A stretch of DNA of 64,000 bases from Herbaspirillum robiniae. Its GTDB lineage: Bacteria > Pseudomonadota > Gammaproteobacteria > Burkholderiales > Burkholderiaceae_D. The translations under genes were made by a program, and so were the position numbers. How positions within the stretch are numbered: position 1 is the stretch's first letter; every line of letters starts with the position of its first letter. The DNA is taken from contig NZ_NJGU01000001.1 of assembly GCF_002213415.1 (NCBI RefSeq), positions 744,001 through 808,000 on the forward strand. The letters are read 5' to 3'. Of this stretch, positions 8,950 through 19,118 are shown in pieces. Below the pieces are notes generated by a model. The model made no database searches and had not been told where the DNA came from. It saw only the letters and a list, made by a program, of their open reading frames with translations.

Positions 8950-10458
8950 ATGCCCCATTTCGACAAATCCCTGGTCTGGTTCCGCCGCGACCTGCGCAGC
9001 ACCGACCACGCCGCGCTCTACTACGCGCTTTCGCAAAGCAGGCAGGTCTGGTGCGCCTTCGTGTTCGACACCGACATCCTCGATGCGCTGAAGCAGCAAG
9101 GCGTGCGCCGCGACCGCCGCATCGACTTCATCCTCGACAGCGTGGCCGAGCTCGACGCCGCGCTGCGCGCCGCCGGCGGCGGCCTGATCGTGCTGCACGA
9201 TGCCGCCGCCAGGGCGATCCCCGCACTGGCCGCCGAACTGGGCGTGCAGGCGGTGTTCGCCAACGCAGACTACGAACCCGACGCCGTGGCGCGCGACCAC
9301 GCCGTGGCGCAAACGCTGCAGGACCACGCCACCCTGTTCCTGAGCTGCAAGGACCAGGTCATCTTCGAGAAGGACGAAGTGCTGACGCAATCGGCCCGAC
9401 CCTTTTCGGTCTTCACGCCCTACAAGAACGCCTGGATGGCCAAGCTGGCGGCCGCCGGCGGCGACTTCTACCTGAAGGCCTATCCGGTCGACAAATACCA
9501 CGCGTCGCTGGCCAGGCCGCCGGCGCAGCAGCATCGCGCCCCGCCCACGCTGGAGCAGCTCGGTTTCGAGAAAAGCAACCTGCATGAGCTGAAGATCCCG
9601 ACCGGCATGTCCGGCGCCGACACGCTGCTGGACGACTTCCTCTCGCGCATCGGCGCCTACGGCAGCGCGCGCGACTACCCCGCCGTCAAGGGACCGTCCT
9701 ACCTGTCGGTGCACCTGCGCTTCGGCACCGTCTCGATCCGCTCGCTGGCGCGCACGGCCATGCAGGCCATGCATTCCGGCCATGGCGGCGCGGGCGCGGC
9801 GACCTGGCTGTCGGAGCTGACCTGGCGCGACTTCTATTTCATGATCCTGCACCATCATCCGCGCGTGGCGGGCCAGGCCTTCAAGCCGGAATACGACGCC
9901 ATCAAGTGGGAAGATGACCAGCAGGCCCAGGCCGACTTCGCCGCCTGGTGCGAGGGCCGCACCGGCTATCCGCTGGTCGACGCCGCCATGCTGCAGATCA
10001 ACCAGACCGGCTACATGCACAACCGCCTGCGCATGGTGGTGGCCAGCTTCCTGACCAAGGACCTGGGCATCGACTGGCGGTGGGGCGAGAAGTATTTCGC
10101 GATTCACCTGAACGACTTCGACCTCTCGGCCAACAACGGCGGCTGGCAGTGGGCGGCGTCGTCCGGCTGCGATGCCCAGCCCTATTTCCGCATCTTCAAC
10201 CCGGTCACGCAGTCCGAGAAGTTCGACCCCGACGGCAAGTTCATCCGTCGCTACCTGCCGCAGCTGGCCAGGCTGCCGGCCAAGCGCATCCATGCGCCGT
10301 GGACCGCCACCCCGGAAGAGCTGCGCCAGGCCGGCGTGGCGCTGGACGACAACTATCCGCGCCCCATCGTCGACCACGCGCAGGCGCGCGCGCGTACGCT
10401 GGAGCGCTATGCGGTGGTCAAGAAGGCCGACAAGGGCGAGGCGCCCGAAGACGACTGA
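8950..10458 (+). CDS. phrB: Deoxyribodipyrimidine photolyase (class I CPD photolyase)
   Basis: A light-driven flavoenzyme that splits cyclobutane pyrimidine dimers. The 502-residue protein starts MPHFDKSLVWFRRDLR, the signature of the N-terminal antenna-chromophore domain. The C-terminal FAD domain shows SYLSVHLRFGTVS, LTWRDFYFMIL, MHNRLRMVVASFL, WRWGEKYFA and the photolyase signature with the Trp residues around NNGGWQWAASSGCDA. The frame is open further upstream to 8746, but homology starts at 8950. The gene stands alone and converges on the DHA2 exporter gene, sharing a bidirectional terminator with it. Confidence 0.95.
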   Translation: MPHFDKSLVWFRRDLRSTDHAALYYALSQSRQVWCAFVFDTDILDALKQQGVRRDRRIDFILDSVAELDAALRAAGGGLIVLHDAAARAIPALAAELGVQAVFANADYEPDAVARDHAVAQTLQDHATLFLSCKDQVIFEKDEVLTQSARPFSVFTPYKNAWMAKLAAAGGDFYLKAYPVDKYHASLARPPAQQHRAPPTLEQLGFEKSNLHELKIPTGMSGADTLLDDFLSRIGAYGSARDYPAVKGPSYLSVHLRFGTVSIRSLARTAMQAMHSGHGGAGAATWLSELTWRDFYFMILHHHPRVAGQAFKPEYDAIKWEDDQQAQADFAAWCEGRTGYPLVDAAMLQINQTGYMHNRLRMVVASFLTKDLGIDWRWGEKYFAIHLNDFDLSANNGGWQWAASSGCDAQPYFRIFNPVTQSEKFDPDGKFIRRYLPQLARLPAKRIHAPWTATPEELRQAGVALDDNYPRPIVDHAQARARTLERYAVVKKADKGEAPEDD

Positions 10459-10473
10459 AAAACGCGGGCAGAA

Positions 10474-10507
10474 AAAAGGCCGGGCTGCGATCGCAGCCCG
10501 GCCTTTT
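10474..10507. terminator. Bidirectional terminator, 34-bp perfect palindrome
   Basis: Both halves of 17 bases (10474-10490 and 10491-10507) are exact reverse complements, with AAAA on the left and TTTT on the right of a GC core GGCCGGGCTGCGA. It ends phrB on the plus strand and the MFS gene on the minus strand. Confidence 0.9.
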
Positions 10508-10552
10508 CATTTCATCCCTTCCACATTCCCCGGGACACCCGAGACACCCGGA

Positions 10553-12151
10553 TCACTCGGACATCACCGGCTCGACCTTGGCGTCGTTGCCGAACTTGAT
10601 CGGCGGCACCCGGCGCACCATCCACAGCCCGCCCAGCGCGGCCACGATGGCGATGGCGATGCCCATGTGGATCGCGCCCACCAGCGCATCGCGCGCGGCG
10701 TCGAGCAACGCCGAGCCGTTGTGGCCGGCCTGCATCAGCTGGGCCAGCAGCACCGACTGGATGTCATGGTTGACCAGCACCTCGGGGTCGCTGAAATCCT
10801 TCAGCCACTGCGCCGCATGGTCGCCCTCCAGCGCCTTCTGCACGCCCGCGCCATACATCTGGCTCACCAGCGTGCCGGTGATGGCCGTGCCCAGCATGCC
10901 GCCGATCATGCGCAGCGACTGCAGCAAGGCGGTGGCGATGCCCAGGTGCTGGCGGCTGGCCGCCTGCTGCGCGAACACGGTCAGGTTGGGCAGCACCAGG
11001 CCCAGGCCGAAACCGCCGGCCAGCATGGTCGCCAGCATGAAGCCGCCGCCGGTGCCGCGGTCGCACAGCACCACGCCCAGGCACGCTGCCGAGATCAGCA
11101 CGAAGCCCACCGTCATCATCATGTTGGGATTGGGAATGCGCGTGATGATGCGGCCGTTGACGATGCTGGCCACGGTGATGCAGGCCACCAGCGGCGTGAT
11201 CAGCAGGCCCGCCTCGCGCGGGCTCATGCCGAAGCCACCCTGGAACAGCAGCGGCGCATACATCAGCAGCGAGAACATCGCGAAGCCCGCCAGCACCGAC
11301 AGCACGAACAGGCTGGACAATGCGCGGTCGCGCATCATCTCGAACGGCAGGATGGGCTGGGCGGCCTTCTGCTCCCACTTCCAGAGCGCATAGAAGGAGG
11401 CCGCCGACAGCGCCAGCAGGCCCAGCATGCCGACGGTGATGCCGCGCTTGGGCAGCATCTCCACCAGCAATTGCAGGCTGCCCAGCGACAGCGAGATCAG
11501 CAGCGCCCCCGGCCAGTCCAGCCGCATCTTGCCCTCATGCTGGATGTGGCGGATATGCGGGACGAAACGCCAGACGAAGAACAGCGACACCACGCCGATG
11601 GGCAGGTTGCAGTAGAACACCCAGCGCCAGCCCAGCCCCTGCGTCAGGAAACCGCCCAGCGACGGGCCGACGGCGGTGGCGATGCCGAACGAGGCAGACA
11701 GGATGATCTGCCAGCGCAGCCGCACGCGCGGATCCGGGAACAGGTCGGCGATGGAGGCGAAACAGGTGCCCACCAGCATGCCGCCGCCGATGCCCTGCAG
11801 GCCGCGCGCCAGCACCAGGAACAGCATGCTGTCGGCCATGCCGCACAAGGCCGAGGCGCCGACGAACACGACGATGGACGCGATCACGAAAGGCTTGCGG
11901 CCGAAGTAGTCGCCCAGCCGCCCGAAGATGGGCACGGTGATCACCGAGGTCAGCAGGTAGGCGGTGGCGACCCAGGCGTAGAGCTCGAAGCCCTTCAGCT
12001 CGGCCACGATGGTGGGCAGCGCGGTGCCGACGATGGTCTGGTCCAGCGCCACCAGCATGATGACGAAACAGATGCCGAGGGTGGCCAGCAGGGATTCGCG
12101 GAAAGGCAGGACTTGGCCGCTGGAATGGGCGGCGTCGGTATGAAGGGCCAT
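10553..12151 (-). CDS. Drug:H+ antiporter of the DHA2 (14-TMS) MFS family
   Basis: A 532-residue inner-membrane efflux protein. Motifs of the family are clear: LDQTIVGTALPTI in helix 1, GRLGDYFGRKP (motif A) between helices 2 and 3, RGLQGIGGG (motif B), and GPSLGGFL near WRWVFYCNLPIG (motif C region and helix 6). About 14 hydrophobic segments can be counted, as in EmrB/QacA. No partner membrane-fusion gene of the EmrA type is next to it, so it may act alone. Substrate unknown. The gene reads towards phrB and its promoter must lie in 12152-12426, where I see no obvious operator. The ribosome-binding site is weak. Confidence 0.9.
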   Translation of the reverse strand: MALHTDAAHSSGQVLPFRESLLATLGICFVIMLVALDQTIVGTALPTIVAELKGFELYAWVATAYLLTSVITVPIFGRLGDYFGRKPFVIASIVVFVGASALCGMADSMLFLVLARGLQGIGGGMLVGTCFASIADLFPDPRVRLRWQIILSASFGIATAVGPSLGGFLTQGLGWRWVFYCNLPIGVVSLFFVWRFVPHIRHIQHEGKMRLDWPGALLISLSLGSLQLLVEMLPKRGITVGMLGLLALSAASFYALWKWEQKAAQPILPFEMMRDRALSSLFVLSVLAGFAMFSLLMYAPLLFQGGFGMSPREAGLLITPLVACITVASIVNGRIITRIPNPNMMMTVGFVLISAACLGVVLCDRGTGGGFMLATMLAGGFGLGLVLPNLTVFAQQAASRQHLGIATALLQSLRMIGGMLGTAITGTLVSQMYGAGVQKALEGDHAAQWLKDFSDPEVLVNHDIQSVLLAQLMQAGHNGSALLDAARDALVGAIHMGIAIAIVAALGGLWMVRRVPPIKFGNDAKVEPVMSE

Positions 12152-12426
12152 GTTGCTGGGGAAACAATCCTGGAAGAGGCGCCGATGCGCCGACCCGTCA
12201 TTTTATCAATGGACCGGACTTGTTGCTGGGAGGCCACTTTCCGGCGTGACAATCCGGCATTCCGGCCCGGCGCTCACGCCCGGCCCAGGGCGCGTCACCG
12301 GAGCGCGGCATCGCCCAGCCGTCCAGGGAAATTTCAGCCTTGCATGAGCTCGCCGATGCCGGTCACGGCGACGTCGACGGCGCTTCGCCGGTGAGCCTTC
12401 CGCAGGGCGGCGCCAGCACGGCGAAA

Positions 12427-12921
12427 TCAGTCCAGCAGCATTTCATACCGCTGCTCGTTGACCTTGACGCCCCAGCGCGAACCGATGCGCTCTTCGACCA
12501 GCGAGAAGCCGTGCTTGCGATAAAGGTGATGCGCCGCGTGCAGGCCTTCGAAGGTCCACAGATAGATCGAGGGATAGCCGCAGTCGCGGCAGAACTGTTT
12601 GGCTTCGGCGATCAGCGCATCGCCCACGCCCTGCCCGCGCAGCTTGTCGGAGGCGATGAACCAGCGCAGGCAGGCGCCCTGCTCGCGCGCATGCTGGCCG
12701 TCGATGGTCAGCGAGCCTTCGATGCGGCCGTGCACGGTGGCGGTCCAGAAGCCGTCGCGCAGGTCGTCGTAGCGGCTCAGGAAGGCGGAAAGTTCGGTGG
12801 CGACCTTCGCTTCGAAGTAGACGCCGAAGCTCCAGTTTTCGGTGAAATAGGCGGCGTGCAGCTCGGCGACGCGGCCGATGGCGCCCGGCAGGTAGCCGCG
12901 CCTGATGTGGATGTCGTCCAT
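12427..12921 (-). CDS. GNAT-family N-acetyltransferase
   Basis: A 164-residue single-domain acetyltransferase. The acetyl-CoA loop reads LRGQGVGDALI (motif A, R/Q-x-x-G-x-G/A form) after the strand CLRWFIAS, and motif B is seen in AHHLYRKHGFSLVEE. This resembles the stand-alone GNAT proteins that are also found fused behind MarR regulators. The start is supported by AGGAGG 8-9 bases upstream. Substrate unknown. It lies 82 bases downstream of pmbA in the same direction and may be read from that promoter. Confidence 0.88.
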   Translation of the reverse strand: MDDIHIRRGYLPGAIGRVAELHAAYFTENWSFGVYFEAKVATELSAFLSRYDDLRDGFWTATVHGRIEGSLTIDGQHAREQGACLRWFIASDKLRGQGVGDALIAEAKQFCRDCGYPSIYLWTFEGLHAAHHLYRKHGFSLVEERIGSRWGVKVNEQRYEMLLD

Positions 12922-13003
12922 GGCTTGCCTCCTCTTCGGGCAAGGCTGCCACGACGCGCGAACCGGTGCGGCGCCTGCCGCCCCGGCCCCGGTTTCAGGC
13001 AGT

Positions 13004-14368
13004 TCAGTCGCCCGCGATGGTCATGCTTTCCAGCAGGATGGAGCCGGTCTCCTTGGTGCCGCGCACCAAGGTGTCGTTGCCGATGGCGACGATCTGGCGC
13101 AGCATGTCCTTCATGTTGCCGGCGATGGTGATTTCCTCCACCGGATACTGGATAACGCCGTTCTCCACCCAGTAGCCCGAGGCGCCCCGCGAATAGTCGC
13201 CGGTCACGTAGTTCACGCCCTGGCCCATCAGCTCGGTCACCAGCAGGCCGGTGCCCATCTTCTTCAACATGCCCTTGAAACTGTCGGCCCTGGTGGTCAG
13301 GCTGGAGGTCAGCGCCAGGTTGTGCGAGCCGCCGGAGTTGCCGGTGGTCTGCATGCCCAGCTTGCGCGCCGAATAGGTCGACAGGAAGTAGCCCTGCACC
13401 ACGCCGTCCTTGACCACCTGGCGCTTGACGGTGCGCACGCCTTCCTCGTCGAAGGGCGCCGAACCGACGCCGCCGATCACATGCGGGTCTTCCAGGATCT
13501 GGATATGGTCGGGAAACACCTGCTGGCCCATCGAGTCCAGCAGGAAGGTCGACTTGCGATACAGCGCGCCGCCCGACACCGCCTGCACGAAGGCGCCCAG
13601 CAGGCCCGCCGCCAGCGGCGCCTCGAACAGCACCGGGCACTTGCGGGTGGACAGCTTGCGCGCGTTCAGGCGCGCCAGGGCGCGTTCGGCGGCGTAGCGG
13701 CCGACCGCCTCGGGCTTGGCCAGCTGCTTGGGATCGCGCTTGGAGGTGTACCAGTCGTCGCGCTGCATGTTCGCGCCCTTGCCGGCGATCGGCGCCACCG
13801 AGATGGTGTGGCGCGAGAACGGATAGCCGCCGATGAAGCCGCGCGAATTGGCCGCGATGAAATGCGAATGCTGGACGTAGACGCTGGAACCCTCGCTGTT
13901 GGTGATGCGGGGATCGGTTTCCAGCGCGGCGGTCTCGCAGCGTTGGGCGATCGCCACAGCTTCCTCGGTGGAAATATTCCACGGGGAAAACAGTTTCAGG
14001 TCGCGCGGCGCCATTTCCAGCACGTCGGCGTCGGGCAGCCCGGCGCAATCGTCGATGGAGGTGAAGCGCGCGATGTTGTAGGCGGCCTCGACCGTTTCCT
14101 TGAGCGACTGCTGCGAGAAGTCCGAGGTGCTGGCGTTGCCGCGCCGCACCTGGCGGCCCTCTCCGAGGAACACGGTGACGCCGATGCCCTTGTCCTTGTT
14201 CTGCTCGATGGTCTCGACGCGGCCTTTGCGCACCGCCACCGACAGGCCGCTGCCTTCGCTGATGTCGACCGCCGAGTCAGAGGCTCCCTTCTCCTTCGCG
14301 TAGCGCAACACGTCCTGCGCAAGCTGCTTCAATTGGTCCTGACCGTAGGTGAATGGGGTATCGCTCAT
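13004..14368 (-). CDS. pmbA: Metalloprotease PmbA/TldE
   Basis: PmbA (TldE) is the partner of TldD in a heterodimeric protease that matures microcins and degrades unfolded peptides; TldE itself carries no zinc site. The 454-residue protein starts MSDTPFTYG (three codons after an alternative Met), and shows the family segments SEGSSVYVQHSHF, FIGGYPFSRHTIS, VGSAPFDEEGV and RGASGYWVENGVIQYPVEEIT. tldD is not in the window. The gene is divergent from darP with 75 bases between, an arrangement also found in E. coli (yjgA-pmbA). Confidence 0.95.
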   Translation of the reverse strand: MSDTPFTYGQDQLKQLAQDVLRYAKEKGASDSAVDISEGSGLSVAVRKGRVETIEQNKDKGIGVTVFLGEGRQVRRGNASTSDFSQQSLKETVEAAYNIARFTSIDDCAGLPDADVLEMAPRDLKLFSPWNISTEEAVAIAQRCETAALETDPRITNSEGSSVYVQHSHFIAANSRGFIGGYPFSRHTISVAPIAGKGANMQRDDWYTSKRDPKQLAKPEAVGRYAAERALARLNARKLSTRKCPVLFEAPLAAGLLGAFVQAVSGGALYRKSTFLLDSMGQQVFPDHIQILEDPHVIGGVGSAPFDEEGVRTVKRQVVKDGVVQGYFLSTYSARKLGMQTTGNSGGSHNLALTSSLTTRADSFKGMLKKMGTGLLVTELMGQGVNYVTGDYSRGASGYWVENGVIQYPVEEITIAGNMKDMLRQIVAIGNDTLVRGTKETGSILLESMTIAGD

Positions 14369-14443
14369 GAGCCTCAATTCTCTGAAATGCGGGTAAAACG
14401 GGTATCATAGCAGCCGTTTAGCAATATTTCCCGAAGTCACACC

Positions 14444-15038
14444 ATGCCTAATGCCAATCGCGGCGCCGTCGGATTCCAATCGAGCGAATTCGAGCAGGAA
14501 TACGACCGCCCCTCCAAGTCTCAACTCAAGCGCGAAATGGAAGCCCTGCAAAAGCTGGGCGAGGCATTGGTCGCCGAACCGCGCGACCGCGTCAAGCGCG
14601 TGCCCATGCCCGAAGATGTGCGCGAAGCCATCCTCGAATGCCAGCAGATCAAGGACCATGAAGGCCGCCGCCGCCAGATGCAGTACGTCGGCAAGAAGAT
14701 GCGCACGCTGGAGCCCGACGAGATCGCCGCGATCCAGACCACCATCGACAGCTGGCGCGGCGCCTCCAAGGCTGAAACCGCCGCCATGCACGCGCTGGAG
14801 CGTCGCCGCGAGAAGCTGCTGGCCGACGACAAGGCGCTCACCGAGCTGCTGGTGGCCCACCCCGACGTCGACGTGCAGCACATGCGCACCCTCATCCGCA
14901 ACGCCCGCAAGGAACAGGCCGAAAGCAAGCCGCCCAAGGCCTATCGCGAGATCTTCCAGATCCTCAAGCAGTTGCAGATCGCCGCCGCCAAGCGCCGTGG
15001 CGAAGAGCTCGACGAGAAGGATTTCGACGACGGGCAAG

Positions 15039-15049
<11 letters not shown>
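14444..15049 (+). CDS. darP: Ribosome maturation factor DarP (DUF615, YjgA)
   Basis: DarP binds precursor 50S particles and helps late assembly of the peptidyl-transferase centre. The product has 201 residues, a little longer than E. coli YjgA, and is charged and helical with the family stretch SKSQLKREMEALQKLGE near the N-terminus and AIQTTIDSWRGASKAETAAMH in the middle (given here as the region around residues 98-118). The end overlaps the start of mog by 11 bases in another frame, so the two are co-translated. Confidence 0.92.
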
Positions 15050-15650
<601 letters not shown>

Positions 15651-15736
15651 GCGCCAAATAAGCCCCTCCCCGACTGCATTCCCGTTCGCCCGAGGCCGGC
15701 CGCACTTGTGTGCCCGGCCGCGACGAACCGCGGGCG

Positions 15737-16399
15737 TCATTTCGGACAAGCCCCTTCATCCGGCCCGCCGCACAGCGTCGCCGCATTCATCAGGTCCAGG
15801 AACTGCTGCAGCCTGGCCGGCGTGATCCGGAACGCATACTGGTTGAGCTCGTTCTGCGTCGACGGGCGCCAGCTGAACTGCACCACGAACAGCCGCTCCC
15901 TGCCCTGGTACACCGCCAGCACCGTGCCCTCGCCATAAGGCGCGGCCGCGCCTGCGCGGTCGCAGAAGCCGCCGCTGGTCGAGGTCGGGATGCCGTTGGT
16001 CAGGCTGTCCTTCTGCTTCATCGGCACGAAGCGCCCCGGGCAGTTGCGCTGGGCGTTCTGCATCACCTCGGTGATGGCCACCTGGGCCACGGTGAGGTTG
16101 CGCGCGGTGATGTTGGCCACCAGTGCGCTGTCGGGGAAGCTGCGGCGCTGTATGCCCATGTAGCCCTCGCGCCATGAATCGTGCGCCTCGTTGGCCGGCA
16201 GGAAATCGACCACGTAGTCGCCGCTGGGGTCGCCGTCCATGAACGCCATGCGCCAGCCGGCCGGCGGCGAGATCATCAGGTTTTCGCCCCTGGGCTGGAA
16301 CACCGATCCCTCGGCCTCGGCCCGGGCCTGCAGCGGCAGCAGCGCCGCCAGCCCGATACAGGCGGCCACCGCCGCACCGGTCAGTTTCTTCAAATCCAT
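15737..16399 (-). CDS. Exported protein of unknown function
   Basis: A 220-residue protein with a signal peptide (MDLKKLTGAAVAACIGLAALL, cleavage near ARA-E at residue 27). The mature part has a SPPAGWRMAF segment and four Cys (in QRNCPGRF, GGFCDRAG, ATLCGG and GACPK), which could form two disulphides in the periplasm. No enzyme motif is visible. It is encoded opposite to its neighbours mog and the esterase, so it is a single-gene unit. I do not recognise a named family. Confidence 0.8.
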   Translation of the reverse strand: MDLKKLTGAAVAACIGLAALLPLQARAEAEGSVFQPRGENLMISPPAGWRMAFMDGDPSGDYVVDFLPANEAHDSWREGYMGIQRRSFPDSALVANITARNLTVAQVAITEVMQNAQRNCPGRFVPMKQKDSLTNGIPTSTSGGFCDRAGAAAPYGEGTVLAVYQGRERLFVVQFSWRPSTQNELNQYAFRITPARLQQFLDLMNAATLCGGPDEGACPK

Positions 16400-16562
16400 C
16401 GGCTTGCTCCCTGTCCGCGCCGGAGATTTTCTCCGGCGTTCATCGTATGATTGGCGTCTCGCGCAATCGGCAAAGCCGTATTGTGCTCCTGCAAGCCGGT
16501 GCGCACAAATCGCCGCGCCGCCCTTGCGCCATCAACGAACGACAGGACTAGCAGACAACACC

Positions 16563-17231
16563 ATGGCCGCCCAACTCGAGACCATCCAGATCGAAACCGC
16601 TCCCAACCCGACCGCCGCCGTCATCTGGATGCACGGCCTGGGCGCCGACGGCTCGGACTTCGTGCCCATCGTGCGCGAGCTCGACCTCTCGACATGCCCG
16701 GCCATCCGCTTCGTGTTCCCCACCGCGCCGACCATGCCGGTGACCATCAACGGCGGCTACGTGATGCGCTCCTGGTACGACATCTTCACGCCCGACCTGG
16801 TGCGCCGCGAAGACGAACCGGGCCTGCGCGCCTCGCAGCAAGCCATCGAGGCGCTGATCGCCAACGAGAAGGCGCGCGGCATTCCCGCCGGGCGCATCAT
16901 CCTGGCCGGGTTCTCGCAAGGCTGCGCGATGACGCTGCAGACCGGCCTGCGCCATCCGGAGCAACTGGCCGGCCTGATGTGCCTGTCCGGCTACCTGCCG
17001 CTGGCAGGCAAGGCCGCCGACGAACGCCACGCCGCCAACCAGGACACGCCCATCTTCATGGCCCACGGCCGCCTGGATCCGGTGGTGGTGATCGAACGCG
17101 CGGAAAAGTCGCGCGAGCTGCTGGAACAGCTCGGCTACAAGATCGAATGGCACGAGTACCCGATGCAGCACTCGGTCTGCGGCGAGGAAGTCGACGATAT
17201 CGGCAAGTGGCTGGCCAAGGTCCTGGCCTGA
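16563..17231 (+). CDS. Carboxylesterase / acyl-protein thioesterase-like alpha/beta hydrolase
   Basis: A 222-residue cytosolic alpha/beta hydrolase of the phospholipase/carboxylesterase family. The oxyanion region IWMHGLGADG (21-30), the nucleophile elbow GFSQG (Ser118), Asp172 in HGRLDPVV and His203 in YPMQHSV form the triad. Length and motifs match carboxylesterase II/acyl-protein thioesterase 1 proteins such as Pseudomonas EstB. The start at 16563 (MAAQLETI) agrees with the family; upstream sequence in frame is not conserved-looking. It ends 15 bases before the convergent TPR-methyltransferase gene. Confidence 0.92.
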   Translation: MAAQLETIQIETAPNPTAAVIWMHGLGADGSDFVPIVRELDLSTCPAIRFVFPTAPTMPVTINGGYVMRSWYDIFTPDLVRREDEPGLRASQQAIEALIANEKARGIPAGRIILAGFSQGCAMTLQTGLRHPEQLAGLMCLSGYLPLAGKAADERHAANQDTPIFMAHGRLDPVVVIERAEKSRELLEQLGYKIEWHEYPMQHSVCGEEVDDIGKWLAKVLA

Positions 17232-17245
17232 CCGGAACGCACGGT

Positions 17246-18580
17246 TCAGGCGCGGGCCAGCACCGCCAGGCCCGGCACCGGCTGGCCCATCTCCATGCGT
17301 ATGCTCTCCTCGCGCAGGGCCAGCACGACAAATCCCGCGTCCTCCAGGCAGCGCGCGATGTAGGCGGCATGATGGCGAAAACGTCCGCTGGGATGCAGCA
17401 GATAGCCGCTGCCGCCGCTGGCATCGAGCTCGTCGTCCCGCGCGGCCTCGGCGGTGAAGATGACATGTCCGCCGGCGCGCAGGGCATGGCGGGCTGAGGC
17501 AAACAGCGCTTCCAACCGCCCGCAGTAAATCACCACGTCGCAAGCCACCACCAGATCGTATTGACCTGCGCGCCCGGCCATCCAGGCGGCGGCCTCCGCC
17601 TTTTCCAGATGCGTGTAGGCATGCCGCGCGGCGGCATGGCGCAGCATGTTCTCCGACAGGTCGATACCGTCCAGCCGGCGCGCGTGCGCCGCCAGCACCG
17701 GCGCGCACAGCCCGGTGCCGCAGCCAGCGTCCAGGATGTCCAGCGCGGCGGGCGCCGCGCCCGGCAGCGCCGTGTTCAGCAAATCCCCCACCACCTGCGG
17801 GCCGCGATAGCCCAGCCGCTCGACCAGGTTGGCGTCGAAGTTGTCGGCGTAGTCGTCGAAGCGCTTCTCGATGTAGCCGGCCGGCGCCGCCGCCGTCAGT
17901 TCGCCGGCATAGGCCGCATGCATGTGGCGAGCCACCGGATTGCCGGGCTCTTCCTCCAGCCAGCGGCGGCACAGCTGCGCCGCCTCCTCCAGCCGGCCGA
18001 GAAAGTAATACGAGGTGCCCAGCAACTCCCTCGACTTGCCCTCGTGCGGCGGCAGCACATAGGCCATGCATTCGTAGCGGGAGCTCAGCATGAGTTCGCC
18101 CGCCCGCGCGTACAGGCCGGCCAGCTGCAGCATGGCGGGAGCGAAATCGGGCGCGGCCTCCAGCGCGCGCAGGCAGCACTGCTGCGCTTCTTCGGCGCGC
18201 CCCGCTTCGCGCAGCGCGGCGCCGCAGTTGTTCCAGAGCTGCGCGTCATCCGGACGAATCGCCAGCGCCGCCTGGTAGGACGCGATCGCCTCGGGATAGC
18301 GCCGCAGCGCATACAGCACATTGCCGGCGTCGTTGCGCCAGTCGGCGTTGTCCGGCGCGCGCAGCGCCGCGGCCTGCAGGCAGGCGACCGCCTCATCGTG
18401 CCGGCCGGTCTGGTGCAACAGGATGCCGATGTAATGCATGGCCGCGACGTGCTCCGCATCCAGCGCCAGCACCACTTCGTACTGCTCGCGCGCCTCGTCC
18501 AGCCGGCCCGCGCCATGCAGCCGCCATGCGGTGTCGAAGCTCTCTTCGATGAATCCGCCCAGGTCCTCGCTCGGCTTCAT
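17246..18580 (-). CDS. TPR-repeat protein with C-terminal SAM-dependent methyltransferase domain
   Basis: 444 residues. The N-terminal half (about 15-215) is a row of about five TPR units (for example ALRRYPEAIASYQAALAIRP and GRLEEAAQLCRRWLEEEPGN). The C-terminal half is a class I methyltransferase with motif I LDILDAGCGTG (280-290), GIDLSENML and LVVACDVVIY. Such proteins methylate proteins or small molecules held by the TPR part; the substrate is unknown. The start is 9 bases after the stop of the DoxX gene on the same strand, so it looks like the last gene of the bufferin operon. This is unusual for that operon type as I know it. Confidence 0.85.
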   Translation of the reverse strand: MKPSEDLGGFIEESFDTAWRLHGAGRLDEAREQYEVVLALDAEHVAAMHYIGILLHQTGRHDEAVACLQAAALRAPDNADWRNDAGNVLYALRRYPEAIASYQAALAIRPDDAQLWNNCGAALREAGRAEEAQQCCLRALEAAPDFAPAMLQLAGLYARAGELMLSSRYECMAYVLPPHEGKSRELLGTSYYFLGRLEEAAQLCRRWLEEEPGNPVARHMHAAYAGELTAAAPAGYIEKRFDDYADNFDANLVERLGYRGPQVVGDLLNTALPGAAPAALDILDAGCGTGLCAPVLAAHARRLDGIDLSENMLRHAAARHAYTHLEKAEAAAWMAGRAGQYDLVVACDVVIYCGRLEALFASARHALRAGGHVIFTAEAARDDELDASGGSGYLLHPSGRFRHHAAYIARCLEDAGFVVLALREESIRMEMGQPVPGLAVLARA

Positions 18581-18589
18581 GTTCGCACC

Positions 18590-19066
18590 TCAACGGATGC
18601 GGAAACGGCGATCCAGCGACCAGGCGCCGCCGCCGCGCGCCACCAGCAGCAACAGCAGGCCGGCCCACGACAGATGGGTGGGCCAGGCGTCGGGATAGAC
18701 GAAGATCTCGATCACCGCCGTCATGCCCAGCAGGGCCAGCGCGGCGCCGCGCGTGAACAGCCCCAGCACCAGCAGCAGCGGAAACAGGTGTTCGGCGTAG
18801 GCCGCCATATGCGCGGCGATGTCGGGCGGCACCAGCGGCAGGCGGTATTCGTCCTGGAACAGCGCGTAGGTGCTGTCCTTGATCGTCAGCAGGCCGCTGA
18901 CCTTGGTGCGCCCGGAGTAAAAGAAGACCGCCGCCATCGACAGCCGCGCCACCAGGGCCAGCAGCGAGTCGCCGATCAGCCGCGAGGCCAGCCCGGCGCC
19001 GCGCGACCACAGCGACTCCGGGGCCGCATGGCCGGTCTCAGGATGCATCAGGGTGTGCTTGTTCAT
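18590..19066 (-). CDS. DoxX-family membrane protein (BufD-like)
   Basis: A 158-residue integral membrane protein with four hydrophobic helices, of the DoxX type ([29 protein letters not shown]). The start at 19066 (MNKHTLMHP) has GGAGAA nine bases upstream; an earlier Met at 19078 has none. In bufferin operons of other proteobacteria a DoxX gene often follows the DUF692 and DUF2063 genes, and it is thought to help export, redox balance or metal handling. It lies 52 bases behind the DUF2063 gene and 9 bases before the TPR-methyltransferase gene. Confidence 0.85.
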   Translation of the reverse strand: MNKHTLMHPETGHAAPESLWSRGAGLASRLIGDSLLALVARLSMAAVFFYSGRTKVSGLLTIKDSTYALFQDEYRLPLVPPDIAAHMAAYAEHLFPLLLVLGLFTRGAALALLGMTAVIEIFVYPDAWPTHLSWAGLLLLLVARGGGAWSLDRRFRIR

Positions 19067-19118
19067 GTCGTTCTCCATGTGCGAAGGGACGCGCCGCCGC
19101 AGCGCGGCACATCGGTGA

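Noticed and set aside
12152..12426. Possible small gene or riboswitch between the DHA2 exporter and the GNAT gene
   Set aside because: No conserved riboswitch core, no ribosome-binding site with a fitting frame. I see nothing definable beyond promoter space.
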